Shown here in pieces: positions 26,642 through 36,957 of a stretch of DNA of 64,000 nucleotides. A model generated the notes under the pieces. The model ran no database searches and was not told the DNA's origin. It worked only from the letters and a program-made list of their open reading frames with translations. A program made the position numbers and the translations under genes. Position 1 is the first letter of the stretch, and the number at the start of each line of letters is the position of its first letter. The stretch comes from Acidobacteriaceae bacterium dw_441 (GTDB lineage Bacteria; Acidobacteriota; Terriglobia; Terriglobales; Acidobacteriaceae), in contig JAAVVA010000006.1 in the NCBI GenBank assembly GCA_018449715.1, positions 186,001 through 250,000 of the forward strand, in the 5' to 3' direction.

Positions 26642-27259
26642 CTACGTCAGATCGTCCGTATCGAACGCTGGCCGCTTCCGACCCAGCGCCGAGATATCGC
26701 GCGACTCCCCGACCAACCCCTTCACCACCTCGTCGATCTCATCATCGACATCGGCGGTCGCCACCAACTGCGCCGGAGGATCGGACAGCTTCACACTCTC
26801 CAGCAGCACCGTCGCATGGGCCACCGCGACATGGTCCTGATTCAACCCCTCCGGAGTCTTGGCCTTGATCCCGACCTCGCCCGGCTTCACTCCCAGCAGA
26901 TCGGCCACGCGCTCGCGCAGCTCCCCCGCAATCGGAACAATCTTGGGCCGCGCCATCACCAGCACCGTATCGATGTTGACGATCCTGTACCCCGCCGTCG
27001 CAACCTCTTCCAGCGCCGTCTGCAGAAAAATGTGCGAGGCCGCGCCCTTCCACCTCGGATCGCTCGGCGGAAAGAACGTGCCGATATCGCCCGCCGAAAC
27101 CGCTCCCAGCAGCGCATCCGTAATAGCGTGCAGCAGCACGTCGCCGTCCGAATGCCCGGCCAGCCCCTCAGGATGCTCAATTGCCAACCCGCCGATCACC
27201 AGCGGCACACCCGGCTTAAATGCGTGTGAGTCGAACCCGTACCCGATCCTCATGCTCAT
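26642..27259 (-). CDS. ispF: 2-C-methyl-D-erythritol 2,4-cyclodiphosphate synthase
   Basis: 205 residues, about 45 longer than the usual 157-160. It contains GYGFDSHAF (zinc-binding Asp and His), GGLAIEHPEGLAGHSDGDVL, LLGAVSAGDIGTFFPPSD and KAKTPEGL. It makes the cyclic diphosphate in the MEP isoprenoid pathway. The C-terminal extension is acidic (VATADVDDEIDEVVKG). It overlaps ispD by four bases (27256-27259), so the two are cotranslated. Confidence 0.93.
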   Translation of the reverse strand: MSMRIGYGFDSHAFKPGVPLVIGGLAIEHPEGLAGHSDGDVLLHAITDALLGAVSAGDIGTFFPPSDPRWKGAASHIFLQTALEEVATAGYRIVNIDTVLVMARPKIVPIAGELRERVADLLGVKPGEVGIKAKTPEGLNQDHVAVAHATVLLESVKLSDPPAQLVATADVDDEIDEVVKGLVGESRDISALGRKRPAFDTDDLT

Positions 27260-27972
27260 CGCGCACCTGCCTGCTTCAGATAAAACTCTGCCAACTCAAT
27301 ATCTCCCGGCTGCGTAATCTTGAAATTCTTCGCCGAACCTGGCACCACGGCCACCTCGATCCCGGCCCGCTCCAGCAGGCTCGCCTCGTCGGTCCCGGCA
27401 AATCCATCGGCCTTCGCCTCCGCAAAGGCCTGCCGCAGCAGCCCCACACGCGCGCCCTGCGGAGTCTGCGCCAGCACAACCCTCTCCCGAGGAACCGTTG
27501 CCGTAATGATCGCTCCGTCCGCCGTCCGCTCCACCTGCTTGATCGTATCGACCGCCGGAAGCCCCACAATCGCGGCCCCGTGCTTCTCCACCGCGTCAAT
27601 TGTCCGGTCGATCGTCGCCGGATCGATCAGCGGCCTGACCGCATCATGCACCAGCACGACATCCTCTTCCGAAGACTCCAGCGCAGCCAGCGCATTCGCT
27701 ACCGAATCCTGCCGCGAATCCCCGCCTTCGACCACGTGAACACGCCCCAACAGTCCAAACTCCTCGACCTGCGCCTTGACCCGTTCCATCTCCGCGGCGC
27801 GAACCGCCACACACACCGCGTCCACGCGCGGAACCTCAAGAAATGCCCGCAGGGAGCGCACCAGCACCGGAACCCCTCCGACGCTCAAAAACTGCTTCGG
27901 AGCAGCCGTATGGGACCCGGCGGCCATTCGCGTGCCGATCCCTGCCGCCGGAAGAATTACAAAAACTCGCAT
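27256..27972 (-). CDS. ispD: 2-C-methyl-D-erythritol 4-phosphate cytidylyltransferase
   Basis: 238 residues. The nucleotide-binding N-terminus is VILPAAGIGTRMAAG followed by PKQFLSVGGVPVLVRSL; GDSRQDSVANAL and VLVHDAVRPLID are the other conserved blocks. It couples CTP to MEP. The ispD-ispF order with overlap is common in bacteria with the MEP pathway. Confidence 0.95.
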   Translation of the reverse strand: MRVFVILPAAGIGTRMAAGSHTAAPKQFLSVGGVPVLVRSLRAFLEVPRVDAVCVAVRAAEMERVKAQVEEFGLLGRVHVVEGGDSRQDSVANALAALESSEEDVVLVHDAVRPLIDPATIDRTIDAVEKHGAAIVGLPAVDTIKQVERTADGAIITATVPRERVVLAQTPQGARVGLLRQAFAEAKADGFAGTDEASLLERAGIEVAVVPGSAKNFKITQPGDIELAEFYLKQAGAR

Positions 27973-28098
27973 AACCGCGAAGTATACAAGATAGGCCGGG
28001 GCAAATCTTCAACCGCGCGTGTCCACGTCACCCAACCGCCAACAGGCTCCCATCCCGAATCGGCCAACGGCGGCGAAGCCTTCTAAGATAAAAACTCG

Positions 28099-29271
28099 AT
28101 GCCCGTACCCACGCTCCCCCTCAATCGCGACCACATCCGCCCCGGCGACCGCATCTGCGCCGCCGTCTCCGGCGGGGCCGACTCCGTCGCCCTCCTCCTC
28201 GCCCTCCACGAGGCCAACACCGCCTCCCGCGACTCCCTCGGCGTGGGCCTCTCCGCCGTCCACGTCCACCACGGCATCCGCGAGGCCACCGAATCCGACG
28301 CCGACCTAGCCTTCGTGCAGGACCTCTGCATCCAGCTCGACATCCCCCTCCACATCCACCGAGCCGACGTCCCCGCCCGCGCCGCCGAAAACCGCGAGAC
28401 CCTCGAAGAGGCCGCCCGCGAAACCCGCTACGCCTTCTTCCGCACCCTCATCGCCTCCGGCCACGCCGACTCCGTCCTGACCGCCCACACCCTCGACGAC
28501 CAGGCCGAAACTGTCCTGATGAAGCTCCTTCGCGGAGCCTGGACTGAGGGCCTCTCCGCCATTTACCCTGTCGTCACCGTCGAAGCTCAGCCCCCATACA
28601 CAGGAAAGACCGGCATCGGGGGTTCGAATCCCTCCCTCTCCGCCAATTCCCCGGCACAGACAGGAAAGATCCTCCGCCCCCTCCTCTCCGTCCGCCGCTT
28701 CGAGATCGAGGAGTTCCTCCGCGCCCGCAACCAGCCCTGGCGCACCGACTCCACCAACGCCGACACCACTTATACCCGCAACCGCATCCGGCACGAACTT
28801 CTCCCCCAGCTCCGCACCTTCAACCCCTCCATCGACCAGACCCTCGCCAACCTCGCCGAACTGGCCCGCGAAGAGGAGTCCCGCTGGCAGACCGAGCTTT
28901 CCCGCCTCCTCCCGCAGCTTCTTCTCCCCGGCAAGCCCGTCCGAGGAGGTGGCCGCGCCGTATCCACCTCGCCCCAGGCATCGTCAGTTGCGCTCGAGCT
29001 GGACCGCCTCCGCTCCCTCGACCCCGCCCTTCGCCGCCGCGTCCTCCGCGCCGCCGCCCGTCAGCTCGGCTTCCGCCTCAGCTTCGACGACACCACCCGC
29101 CTGCTCGCCCTCGCCGGATTCGCCAGCCTACCCACGGTAGCCGCCCGCTCCGGAGCCTCCGTCCATCTGGCAAAAGGCCTTCGCGCTCAACGCACTGCGC
29201 GAGAAATCCAACTCTCCTCCGAATCCTCCTGCCCCCCCCCCGACCTACGGGTTATGAGCCCGCCGCTCTAA
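28099..29271 (+). CDS. tilS: tRNA(Ile)-lysidine synthetase with an in-frame insertion
   Basis: 390 residues. The PP-loop SGGADS (24-29) binds ATP; HVHHGIRE and LTAHTLDDQAETVLMKLLRG are conserved TilS blocks. RPLLSVRRFEIEEFL and DSTNADTTYTRNRIRHELLP complete the N-domain, followed by the helical middle domain. It ligates lysine to C34 of tRNA-Ile(CAU), an essential reaction. Between the PP-loop domain and RPLL there is an extra segment translating as KTGIGGSNPSLSANS. At the DNA level this is the 3' third of a serine-type tRNA (next entry). The gene stays open, so the insertion is probably tolerated. Confidence 0.9.
   Translation: MPVPTLPLNRDHIRPGDRICAAVSGGADSVALLLALHEANTASRDSLGVGLSAVHVHHGIREATESDADLAFVQDLCIQLDIPLHIHRADVPARAAENRETLEEAARETRYAFFRTLIASGHADSVLTAHTLDDQAETVLMKLLRGAWTEGLSAIYPVVTVEAQPPYTGKTGIGGSNPSLSANSPAQTGKILRPLLSVRRFEIEEFLRARNQPWRTDSTNADTTYTRNRIRHELLPQLRTFNPSIDQTLANLAELAREEESRWQTELSRLLPQLLLPGKPVRGGGRAVSTSPQASSVALELDRLRSLDPALRRRVLRAAARQLGFRLSFDDTTRLLALAGFASLPTVAARSGASVHLAKGLRAQRTAREIQLSSESSCPPPDLRVMSPPL
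28601..28669 (+). repeat. 60-bp in-frame insertion in tilS carrying a tRNA-Ser-like 3' end
   Basis: CAGGAAAGA occurs at 28601-28609 and again at 28661-28669, exactly 60 bases apart. Between them, 28617-28645 contains a complete T arm (GGGGG TTCGAAT CCCTC), an acceptor-type CCTCTCC, a G discriminator and CCA, as at the 3' end of a class II serine tRNA. The matching 5' half of a tRNA is not found upstream, so this is not a functional tRNA gene. Confidence 0.75.
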
Positions 29272-29291
29272 TCAGCAGGATGTCCGGGTGC

Positions 29292-29325
29292 CCCATCCTT
29301 CGCAAGCCTCACCGCGAAGGGTGGG
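29292..29325. repeat. Dispersed repeat family B, copy 2
   Basis: CCCATCCTTCGC and GCGAAGGGTGGG form a 12-bp stem with a G-T pair at the same place as copy 1. The seven inner bases differ from copy 1 on both arms but remain complementary. Preceded by CGGGTGC. Confidence 0.65.
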
Positions 29326-29370
29326 ATGAATCCTTCATCCCGGCCACTCCCCGAACCTCCTCCTCAGCTT

Positions 29371-29412
29371 GTCATTCCGTAGCGTAGCGAAGGAATCTGC
29401 TTCCCCTCGCAG
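29371..29412 (+). repeat. Dispersed repeat family A, copy 3
   Basis: GTCATTCCGTAGCGTAGCGA then AGGAATCTGCTTCC, tail CTCGCAGG. Very close to copy 2. Confidence 0.7.
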
Positions 29413-29714
29413 GATTCCCACCCCGGCACGCAGCCGACGGCACCCCCTTATCTCTCCTTCCATCGAAAATCCAAGATTTCCAATTGAATCCTCTCGACCC
29501 GGAGTAGAATCTTAATCATCTGATGGGATAGGGAACCGTTACTGCGGTGCCGGGCGTTTGTTTTCCTACTGGCCACCCACAGAACCTTCCTTTATCACTA
29601 TCGTCTAAAGATGTAGGCTCTTCTTTAAGGCTCTGCCTTCCGGGAAGAGCAGGGGTCTGACCAGCCGTTCGCGCAACACGGCGCATGCAGACCAAAGAAA
29701 ATGAGGAACACGCT

Positions 29715-31634
<1,920 letters not shown>

Positions 31635-31659
31635 CCTTCAACCCAGCATCGAAAGAAGC

Positions 31660-31690
31660 AGGCAGCCCTCGTGGCTGCCTCTTCTTTTCC
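31660..31690 (+). terminator. Intrinsic terminator of ftsH
   Basis: AGGCAGCC ctcgt GGCTGCCT stem followed by CTTCTTTTCC, 26 bases after the ftsH stop. Confidence 0.85.
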
Positions 31691-31734
31691 CCCAGACATC
31701 GGAAATCCTCTTTCTGCTACTCTCCTTGAAACTT

Positions 31735-31776
31735 GTCATTCCGCAGCGCAGCGGAGGAATCTGCTTTTCTTTGCAG
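31735..31776 (+). repeat. Dispersed repeat family A, copy 4
   Basis: GTCATTCCGCAGCGCAGCGG then AGGAATCTGCTTTT, tail CTTTGCAG. Confidence 0.7.
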
Positions 31777-31805
31777 AACGCTCGCACCGCCCAATCATCA
31801 AAACC

Positions 31806-31861
31806 GTCGTTCTGACCCTCAAGCGAAGTTAAGAGGAATAATCTCAGCATTTCCTTTGCAG
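31806..31861 (+). repeat. Dispersed repeat family A, degenerate copy 5
   Basis: GTCGTTCTGACCCTCAAGCG with an expanded middle, then ATAATCTCAGCATTTCC and TTTGCAG. Its tail is the same as copy 1. Confidence 0.5.
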
Positions 31862-31939
31862 GGGGCTGCCTATCACCTCCCCCGCAAAACCTCCCACAGC
31901 ATTTCCACCACCGCCGGATGCGACAATAAAACCAACGGC

Positions 31940-32458
31940 ATGAAGCTTCGCACGACAATCTTCCTGTTTCTCACCACCCTGCTCACTGGCTGCGGATACC
32001 ACACCGCCGGTTCGGCCTCGCACATCCCGGCCAATGTCCGCACCCTTGCCGTGCCCATCTTCAGCACCAACTCGCAGGCCTACCACACCGAGATGGCCTT
32101 CACCCAGGCCATCATCCGCGAGCTGAACACCCGCACCCGCTACCGCATCCTCAACGGCGATACCGGCTCCGCCGACGCCACCCTTCACGGCACCATCCTC
32201 ACCCAGACCGTCACGCCGCTGACCTACGACGCCAACTCCGGCCAGTCGTCCAGCTACCTGGTCTCCGTCACCGCCCGCGTCTACCTCACAGCGCACGACG
32301 GCACGGTCCTCTACCGCAACGACGCCCTCACCTTCCACGAGCAGTACCAGTCCACCCAGGACCTCAACACCTTTATCCAGGAAGGTTCCCCCGCCATCTC
32401 CCGCATGTCACGGGACTTCGCACAGACCGTCGTCAGCGATATGCTGGAGTCGTTCTAA
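31940..32458 (+). CDS. lptE: LPS-assembly lipoprotein LptE-like
   Basis: 172 residues. Lipoprotein signal MKLRTTIFLFLTTLLTGC, Cys18; then GYHTAGSASHIPANVRTLAV, which is the family signature. It is the plug lipoprotein that pairs with LptD in the outer membrane. The start at 31940 is chosen by the signal. The gene overlaps holA by 1 base (TAATG), the same lptE-holA adjacency known in Enterobacteria, which supports the call. Confidence 0.8.
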   Translation: MKLRTTIFLFLTTLLTGCGYHTAGSASHIPANVRTLAVPIFSTNSQAYHTEMAFTQAIIRELNTRTRYRILNGDTGSADATLHGTILTQTVTPLTYDANSGQSSSYLVSVTARVYLTAHDGTVLYRNDALTFHEQYQSTQDLNTFIQEGSPAISRMSRDFAQTVVSDMLESF

Positions 32459-33624
32459 TGGCGGCCCCTCTGCGCAGCTTCGCCTCCACCGACCGGTTCA
32501 TCGCCGAGATTGCCTCGTCGTCGATGCGCCCCGGCTACGTTCTGCTCGGCGACGAGATCTTCCTCTACGACCGCTGCCGCAAGGCCGTCCTCCAGAGCCT
32601 CGTCCCCGAGGGCACGCGCGACTTCGCCCTGCATGACCTCGACCTCGCCGAAACCAGCATCTTCGAAGCGCTCGACCGCGCCCAGACGCCGTCCCTGATG
32701 GCCCCCTTCCAGGTCCTCTTCGTCCGCAACCTCAAGCTCCTCTACGGCCGCGGCTCCAAGAAGGAGGAGTTCGCCGCCATCGACGCCTACTTCCGCTCGC
32801 CCAACCCGCAGGCGCTCGTCCTCTTCGTTGCGGACCACATCCGCATCCCCACCGACATCCGCCGCATGGACTACCAGGACAAGGAGCGCTTCGACCGTAT
32901 CCGCGAGACCCTCGGCGACTGGTGCGGCACGGTCGAGCTGGCCCGTGTGGACGAGAACGACGCCACCCGCTGGGTCATCGACGCCGCCGAATCCCGCAGC
33001 GTCCGCTTCGACCCCGACGCCGCCCGTGAGTTGGTCGACTCTCTCGGTGCCGACATGATGCTCATCGCGAGTGAGTTCGAGAAGCTCCTGCTCTACGTCA
33101 CCGCGCCCGCATCGGCCTCCGTCGGCCGCAACCGCGTCACCCTCGGCGACGTCGAGACGATGGTCCTCGCCGCCAAGCAGCGTTCCCTCTACGAGCTGAC
33201 CGACGCCATCAGCGCCAAGGACCGCCCCCGCGCCCTTGCCCTGCTCCACGGCCTCCTCAACGCCTCGGATGGTGGCGAGGACGCAGCCATCGGCCACCTC
33301 TACATGCTGGCCCGCACCTTCCGCCAGATGCTCATTATCCTCGAAAAGAACGTGCGCGACTCCCGCGCCATCTGGCAGGCGCTCTGGCAGGGCTTCCGCA
33401 TGCCGCCCTTCGCCGCGGAGGACCTTATCCGCCAGGCCCGCCGCTACAAGTCGCGGCGCGACCTCACCCGCGCCCTTCGCCTGGTCGCCCGTGCCGACCT
33501 CGAGCTTCGCAGCTCCCCGGCCAACAAGCTCCTCGTCCTCGAGCGCCTCATCCTCGACCTCTGCTCCGAACCGAAGACCTTCAGCTTCGAGACCGCCACC
33601 CTGCAGTTCGCGATGGAGTTCTAA
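32458..33624 (+). CDS. holA: DNA polymerase III delta subunit (HolA)
   Basis: 388 residues. The AAA+-like clamp-loader delta fold, N-terminal YVLLGDEIFLYDRCRKAVL and LMAPFQVLFVRNLKLLYG; C-terminal domain AAIGHLYMLARTFRQMLIIL and LVARADLELRSSPANKLLVL. It opens the beta clamp together with delta prime. It overlaps lptE by one base. Confidence 0.85.
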   Translation: MAAPLRSFASTDRFIAEIASSSMRPGYVLLGDEIFLYDRCRKAVLQSLVPEGTRDFALHDLDLAETSIFEALDRAQTPSLMAPFQVLFVRNLKLLYGRGSKKEEFAAIDAYFRSPNPQALVLFVADHIRIPTDIRRMDYQDKERFDRIRETLGDWCGTVELARVDENDATRWVIDAAESRSVRFDPDAARELVDSLGADMMLIASEFEKLLLYVTAPASASVGRNRVTLGDVETMVLAAKQRSLYELTDAISAKDRPRALALLHGLLNASDGGEDAAIGHLYMLARTFRQMLIILEKNVRDSRAIWQALWQGFRMPPFAAEDLIRQARRYKSRRDLTRALRLVARADLELRSSPANKLLVLERLILDLCSEPKTFSFETATLQFAMEF

Positions 33625-33682
33625 CTAGTAAAGTCAGCGCAACAGATTATTGATATGCTGCGCTGGTCGAGGCTATAGATAG

Positions 33683-34117
33683 ATGACCTTCGCTGAGAAC
33701 AAAAACAAATTTCTCTTCATGCTGACGTTCATCATGAACGTGGTGAACGACGCGATTGGCAGTCCCGAATTGCTTGGGGGCCAGGTTAACGAAGACGTCC
33801 ATCTATTTCAAACGGTCTGGGCATCAGAGGTGCGGCCACAACTCGAAGGGTTATTTCGTCAGTTTGAAACCATCCACGACGAGACTTCGCCTCTGTGGCA
33901 GGAGATACAGAGCCGGGGTTTTACTCCGGCAAGGCTGCAACTAATCGAAAAGCGGCTTAGCGCAGCATCCGCCAATGGGCTCGACGAGAGAGTCTTTCGG
34001 CTCACCGGAGCATTGCTGTCCGCAGTTCCGGGAGCGGACTTCCTCAAGTGGTTCAGCGCCTTTGTCGAAGACGAGATCAGCCACAAAGAGATCCCTACCA
34101 CTCCCAGTAGCAACTGA
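33683..34117 (+). CDS. Hypothetical protein
   Basis: 144 residues, helical and charged (PQLEGLFRQFETIHDE; RLQLIEKRLSAASANG), no signal and no membrane segment. Codon use is less GC-biased than in its neighbours, which may indicate recent acquisition. There is no good ribosome-binding site upstream. I do not recognise it. It lies between holA and an SDR gene and is not obviously in an operon. Confidence 0.5.
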   Translation: MTFAENKNKFLFMLTFIMNVVNDAIGSPELLGGQVNEDVHLFQTVWASEVRPQLEGLFRQFETIHDETSPLWQEIQSRGFTPARLQLIEKRLSAASANGLDERVFRLTGALLSAVPGADFLKWFSAFVEDEISHKEIPTTPSSN

Positions 34118-34274
34118 CGGCAAACACGGCGGATACATCGAGAGCCCATCCCGCTGATGGATTCTTCGACCACAATCGAAATATCTCCGCATCCCTGAAT
34201 CCTCTACCTCTCACCTACATCAATTAGATGGTTGTCAAAATGTCGACGCGACAGGACAACACACAGGAGGAATT

Positions 34275-35027
34275 ATGGGAAAGCTCAGCAATAAAGTCGC
34301 CGTCGTCACCGGTGCCAGCAAGGGTATTGGAGCAGCCATTGCAAAGCAGCTTGCTAAGGATGGAGCCAGCGTCGTCGTCAACTACTCCAGCAGCAAGGAA
34401 GGCGCGGAGAAGGTGGTCGCCGAGATCAAGGCAGCGGGTGGAAACGCCGTCGCCATCGGCGGTTCGGTCGCCGACAGCGCCCAGACCGTCAAGCTCTTCG
34501 AGGAGACGAAGAAGGCCTACGGCAAGGTCGACATCCTCATCAACAACGCCGGCATCTACCAGTTCGTTCCAGTCGAAAACATCACCGCCGAAGAGTATGC
34601 TCGTCAGTTCAATACCAACGTGCTCGGCATCCTGCAGGCCACTCGCGAGGCCGTGAAGCTCTTCCCCTCCGAGGGCGGGAGTATCGTCAACATCAGTTCC
34701 ATCGTCAGCACCTTCGCACCGGCTGGCAGTTCCATTTACAGTGGCACCAAAGGCGCGGTCGACACCATCACCAAGGTTCTCGCAAAGGAGCTCGCGCCGA
34801 AGAAGATCCGCGTCAACTCCATCAATCCCGGCTACGTCACCACCGAGGGCACAACGACGGCTGGTATCACCGGCTCCGAGCAGGAGCAGTTCTTCATCTC
34901 CATCACGCCGCTCGGCCGTGCAGGACAGCCCGAAGACATCGCCCTCCCCACCGCGTTCCTCGCCTCCGACGACGCCCGCTGGATCACCGGCGAGATCATC
35001 AAGGTCGGCGGCGGCGTAGGCATGTAA
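34275..35027 (+). CDS. Short-chain dehydrogenase/reductase
   Basis: 250 residues with a strong AGGAGG eight bases upstream. Classical SDR: the TGASKGIG NAD(P)-binding motif near 12-19, NNAG near 87, catalytic Ser in VNISSIVS and YSGTK (YxxxK). It resembles 3-oxoacyl-ACP reductase-like SDRs, though the actual substrate is unknown. A hairpin terminator follows. Confidence 0.9.
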   Translation: MGKLSNKVAVVTGASKGIGAAIAKQLAKDGASVVVNYSSSKEGAEKVVAEIKAAGGNAVAIGGSVADSAQTVKLFEETKKAYGKVDILINNAGIYQFVPVENITAEEYARQFNTNVLGILQATREAVKLFPSEGGSIVNISSIVSTFAPAGSSIYSGTKGAVDTITKVLAKELAPKKIRVNSINPGYVTTEGTTTAGITGSEQEQFFISITPLGRAGQPEDIALPTAFLASDDARWITGEIIKVGGGVGM

Positions 35028-35065
35028 TGGACCTGCTCCTCGCAGGTGGCATCCTCGCTGTCCTG

Positions 35066-35103
35066 TTCGCGCTCCGTCCCGCTCTGAGCGGACGGAGCGC
35101 GAA
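35066..35103. terminator. Strong hairpin after the SDR gene
   Basis: TTCGCGCTCCGTC and GACGGAGCGCGAA pair over 13 bp with a further inner CGCTC/GAGCG pairing. It sits between the SDR gene and the convergent GGDEF gene. Confidence 0.75.
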
Positions 35104-35140
35104 TAAGTCCTGAACGGCGGCATCTCCGAAAGAATCCATC

Positions 35141-36847
35141 TCAGACCACAGAGGTCAGCTGATCGAAAGCGACCACCTGATTCCGGCCATTCCGTTTGGC
35201 ACGATAAAGCGCCTGATCGGCGCGGCGCAGCAGCAGGTCCGAGGAGTCAGCGTCCGTCGGATAGAAAGCCACACCCAACGAGATGGAAAGATTGCTGAAG
35301 ACGGTGTTGCCACCAGGAATCAGCAGGTTGGCGATCGCGCTTCGAACAGCTTCCGCGCGTGAAAGAGCAGAGGCTGGGGTAATGTCCGGAAGGATGATGG
35401 TAAATTCCTCTCCTCCGTAGCGACAGACAATATCCTCTTCACGCACGGTCGACCGCAGCGTCGCGGCAATTCCCCTCAAGACCGTATCCCCCGCAGCATG
35501 ACCGTGGGTATCGTTGAAATTCTTGAAGTGGTCCACATCCAGCATAAACACGGCCAATCCCTGCTTCCGGCGAGCAGCGATGGCAAGCTCCCGATCCAGC
35601 GAGATCTGCATAAAATGCCGGTTGAACATATCGGTAAGCGGATCGCGAATCGATAGATTCTCCAACCTGGCGCGCAGCCTGAGCGCAGCAATCGACATCC
35701 CCGTAAGTTGAATCAGTTGACGCGTGCCGTCCATATGCTCATTCACGAGCGCCACGTGGGTATCGTCAGGACACTGCACATAAAGAATGCCGATCGTATT
35801 GCCCTGCGCCATGATCGGCTTGCATAAATAACGGCCCGGCGGCCGGCCATGTCCATCGAAGTGCGTGCAGTCGATCTCCGAAACTCCAGGCAGACGCCAG
35901 CGCGGCTGACCGGAGCGAAGAGAGCAGCAGGCCTCAGGCGGGCTGAAGTCTGCAATGGTCGCCTTCTCCTCGGCACCGCCTTCCCAGATCGAAACCACTT
36001 CGACCATCTGGCGCGAGTTATCGATCATGCACAGCGCGCCGCTCGTGCCGGTCAACAACCGCGCGAAGGTCTTTGCCGCGGACTGGTAAACCTGCTCGAC
36101 GTCGACACAGAGCTGTAATTCATCGCGCGCCGCAGTCATCAGCTCCGATTCGCGTGCCCTGGCCCGCAAAGCTCCCACCGTCGTGCTCAGTTGCTCATTG
36201 GTGAGAGCCATCTCCCGGCCCACCTTCAGGCGTTGAAACGCATCGCGGAACAGAAAACCAAAGAGCACCGCAAGAATCGCCGCCAGTAAGCCCGCAAATC
36301 CCATCTGCGTCGTCACAGAAGTCAGCGTAGAGCGTTCCGACCCTGCAGTTCTGCTATTCAGCAGCTCTTGCTCACGACCTGTCATCACAGCAATCGCCTG
36401 ACGACAGTGCTGGATCGGATCTTCAAGTGTGCTGGAGTCGAGCATCGCCTTATTCACCGATCGAGCGAGTTGATCGGCGCACGCCGAAAGATTGTGAACG
36501 TTCGATTCATGGACAGTGTTATCGGCCACCAGATCTCCCAGCCGCACGACCAGGGCCTGCAATTGCGTCACGTTCGACCGGGCATTCGCGAGATCTTCCG
36601 GCTCATGAGACAGATGAAACAGCTTGCTGCGATACTCCACCCGTTCGACCAGCAAAGATCCGCGCTGCAAAACAGAGAGAACGGTACGGGTATGATCCAC
36701 GCGCCGTGCTGAGGAGATAAGTGCCTGGGTGCTGTTGAAGACGAGCGTTCCAGCCGTCAGAGTGAACAAAAGGACGCCCGCTGCCGCCACGCTCAGCAGC
36801 ATTACTGAAGAACTGGGACCCGTAAACAGCTGCTTGACTTTGAGCAC
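35141..36847 (-). CDS. Membrane GGDEF protein with CHASE3-like and GAF domains
   Basis: 568 residues. A first transmembrane helix is at about 15-37 and a second near 190-208, enclosing a periplasmic helical sensor (CHASE3-like: RVDHTRTVLSVLQRGSLLVE). A GAF-like domain follows at about 245-395. The GGDEF domain has RYGGEEFTIILPD near 470. An REED five residues before GGEEF matches the RxxD I-site. It should make cyclic-di-GMP in response to an envelope signal. The second cyclase in this window. Confidence 0.9.
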   Translation of the reverse strand: MLKVKQLFTGPSSSVMLLSVAAAGVLLFTLTAGTLVFNSTQALISSARRVDHTRTVLSVLQRGSLLVERVEYRSKLFHLSHEPEDLANARSNVTQLQALVVRLGDLVADNTVHESNVHNLSACADQLARSVNKAMLDSSTLEDPIQHCRQAIAVMTGREQELLNSRTAGSERSTLTSVTTQMGFAGLLAAILAVLFGFLFRDAFQRLKVGREMALTNEQLSTTVGALRARARESELMTAARDELQLCVDVEQVYQSAAKTFARLLTGTSGALCMIDNSRQMVEVVSIWEGGAEEKATIADFSPPEACCSLRSGQPRWRLPGVSEIDCTHFDGHGRPPGRYLCKPIMAQGNTIGILYVQCPDDTHVALVNEHMDGTRQLIQLTGMSIAALRLRARLENLSIRDPLTDMFNRHFMQISLDRELAIAARRKQGLAVFMLDVDHFKNFNDTHGHAAGDTVLRGIAATLRSTVREEDIVCRYGGEEFTIILPDITPASALSRAEAVRSAIANLLIPGGNTVFSNLSISLGVAFYPTDADSSDLLLRRADQALYRAKRNGRNQVVAFDQLTSVV

Positions 36848-36957
36848 GACAAAACCGTAGAGGTAGGATATAAGTCAGGAACTCTCATTGGAACTCTTCC
36901 CTTGCGCGAGGCTCCATCCGGCAAAAATCTTCCTGGCCTTCAAGTTACAGTAAAACT

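Larger units (their letters stand above)
29272..29714. other. Upstream region of ftsH with repeats
   Basis: 443 bases with no gene. It holds one family B and one family A repeat (29292-29412). The ftsH promoter should lie in the right half; a weak TTGAAT with TAGAAT 15 bases later lies near 29484-29510 and is only suggestive. Confidence 0.45.

Noticed and set aside
28613..28645. A complete tRNA-Ser gene
   Set aside because: Only the T arm, acceptor 3' strand and CCA are present; no D arm, anticodon or 5' acceptor half is found upstream.
35027..35113. 28-codon ORF overlapping the SDR stop
   Set aside because: It runs through the strong hairpin terminator and its peptide is merely hydrophobic; more likely a by-product of the terminator sequence.
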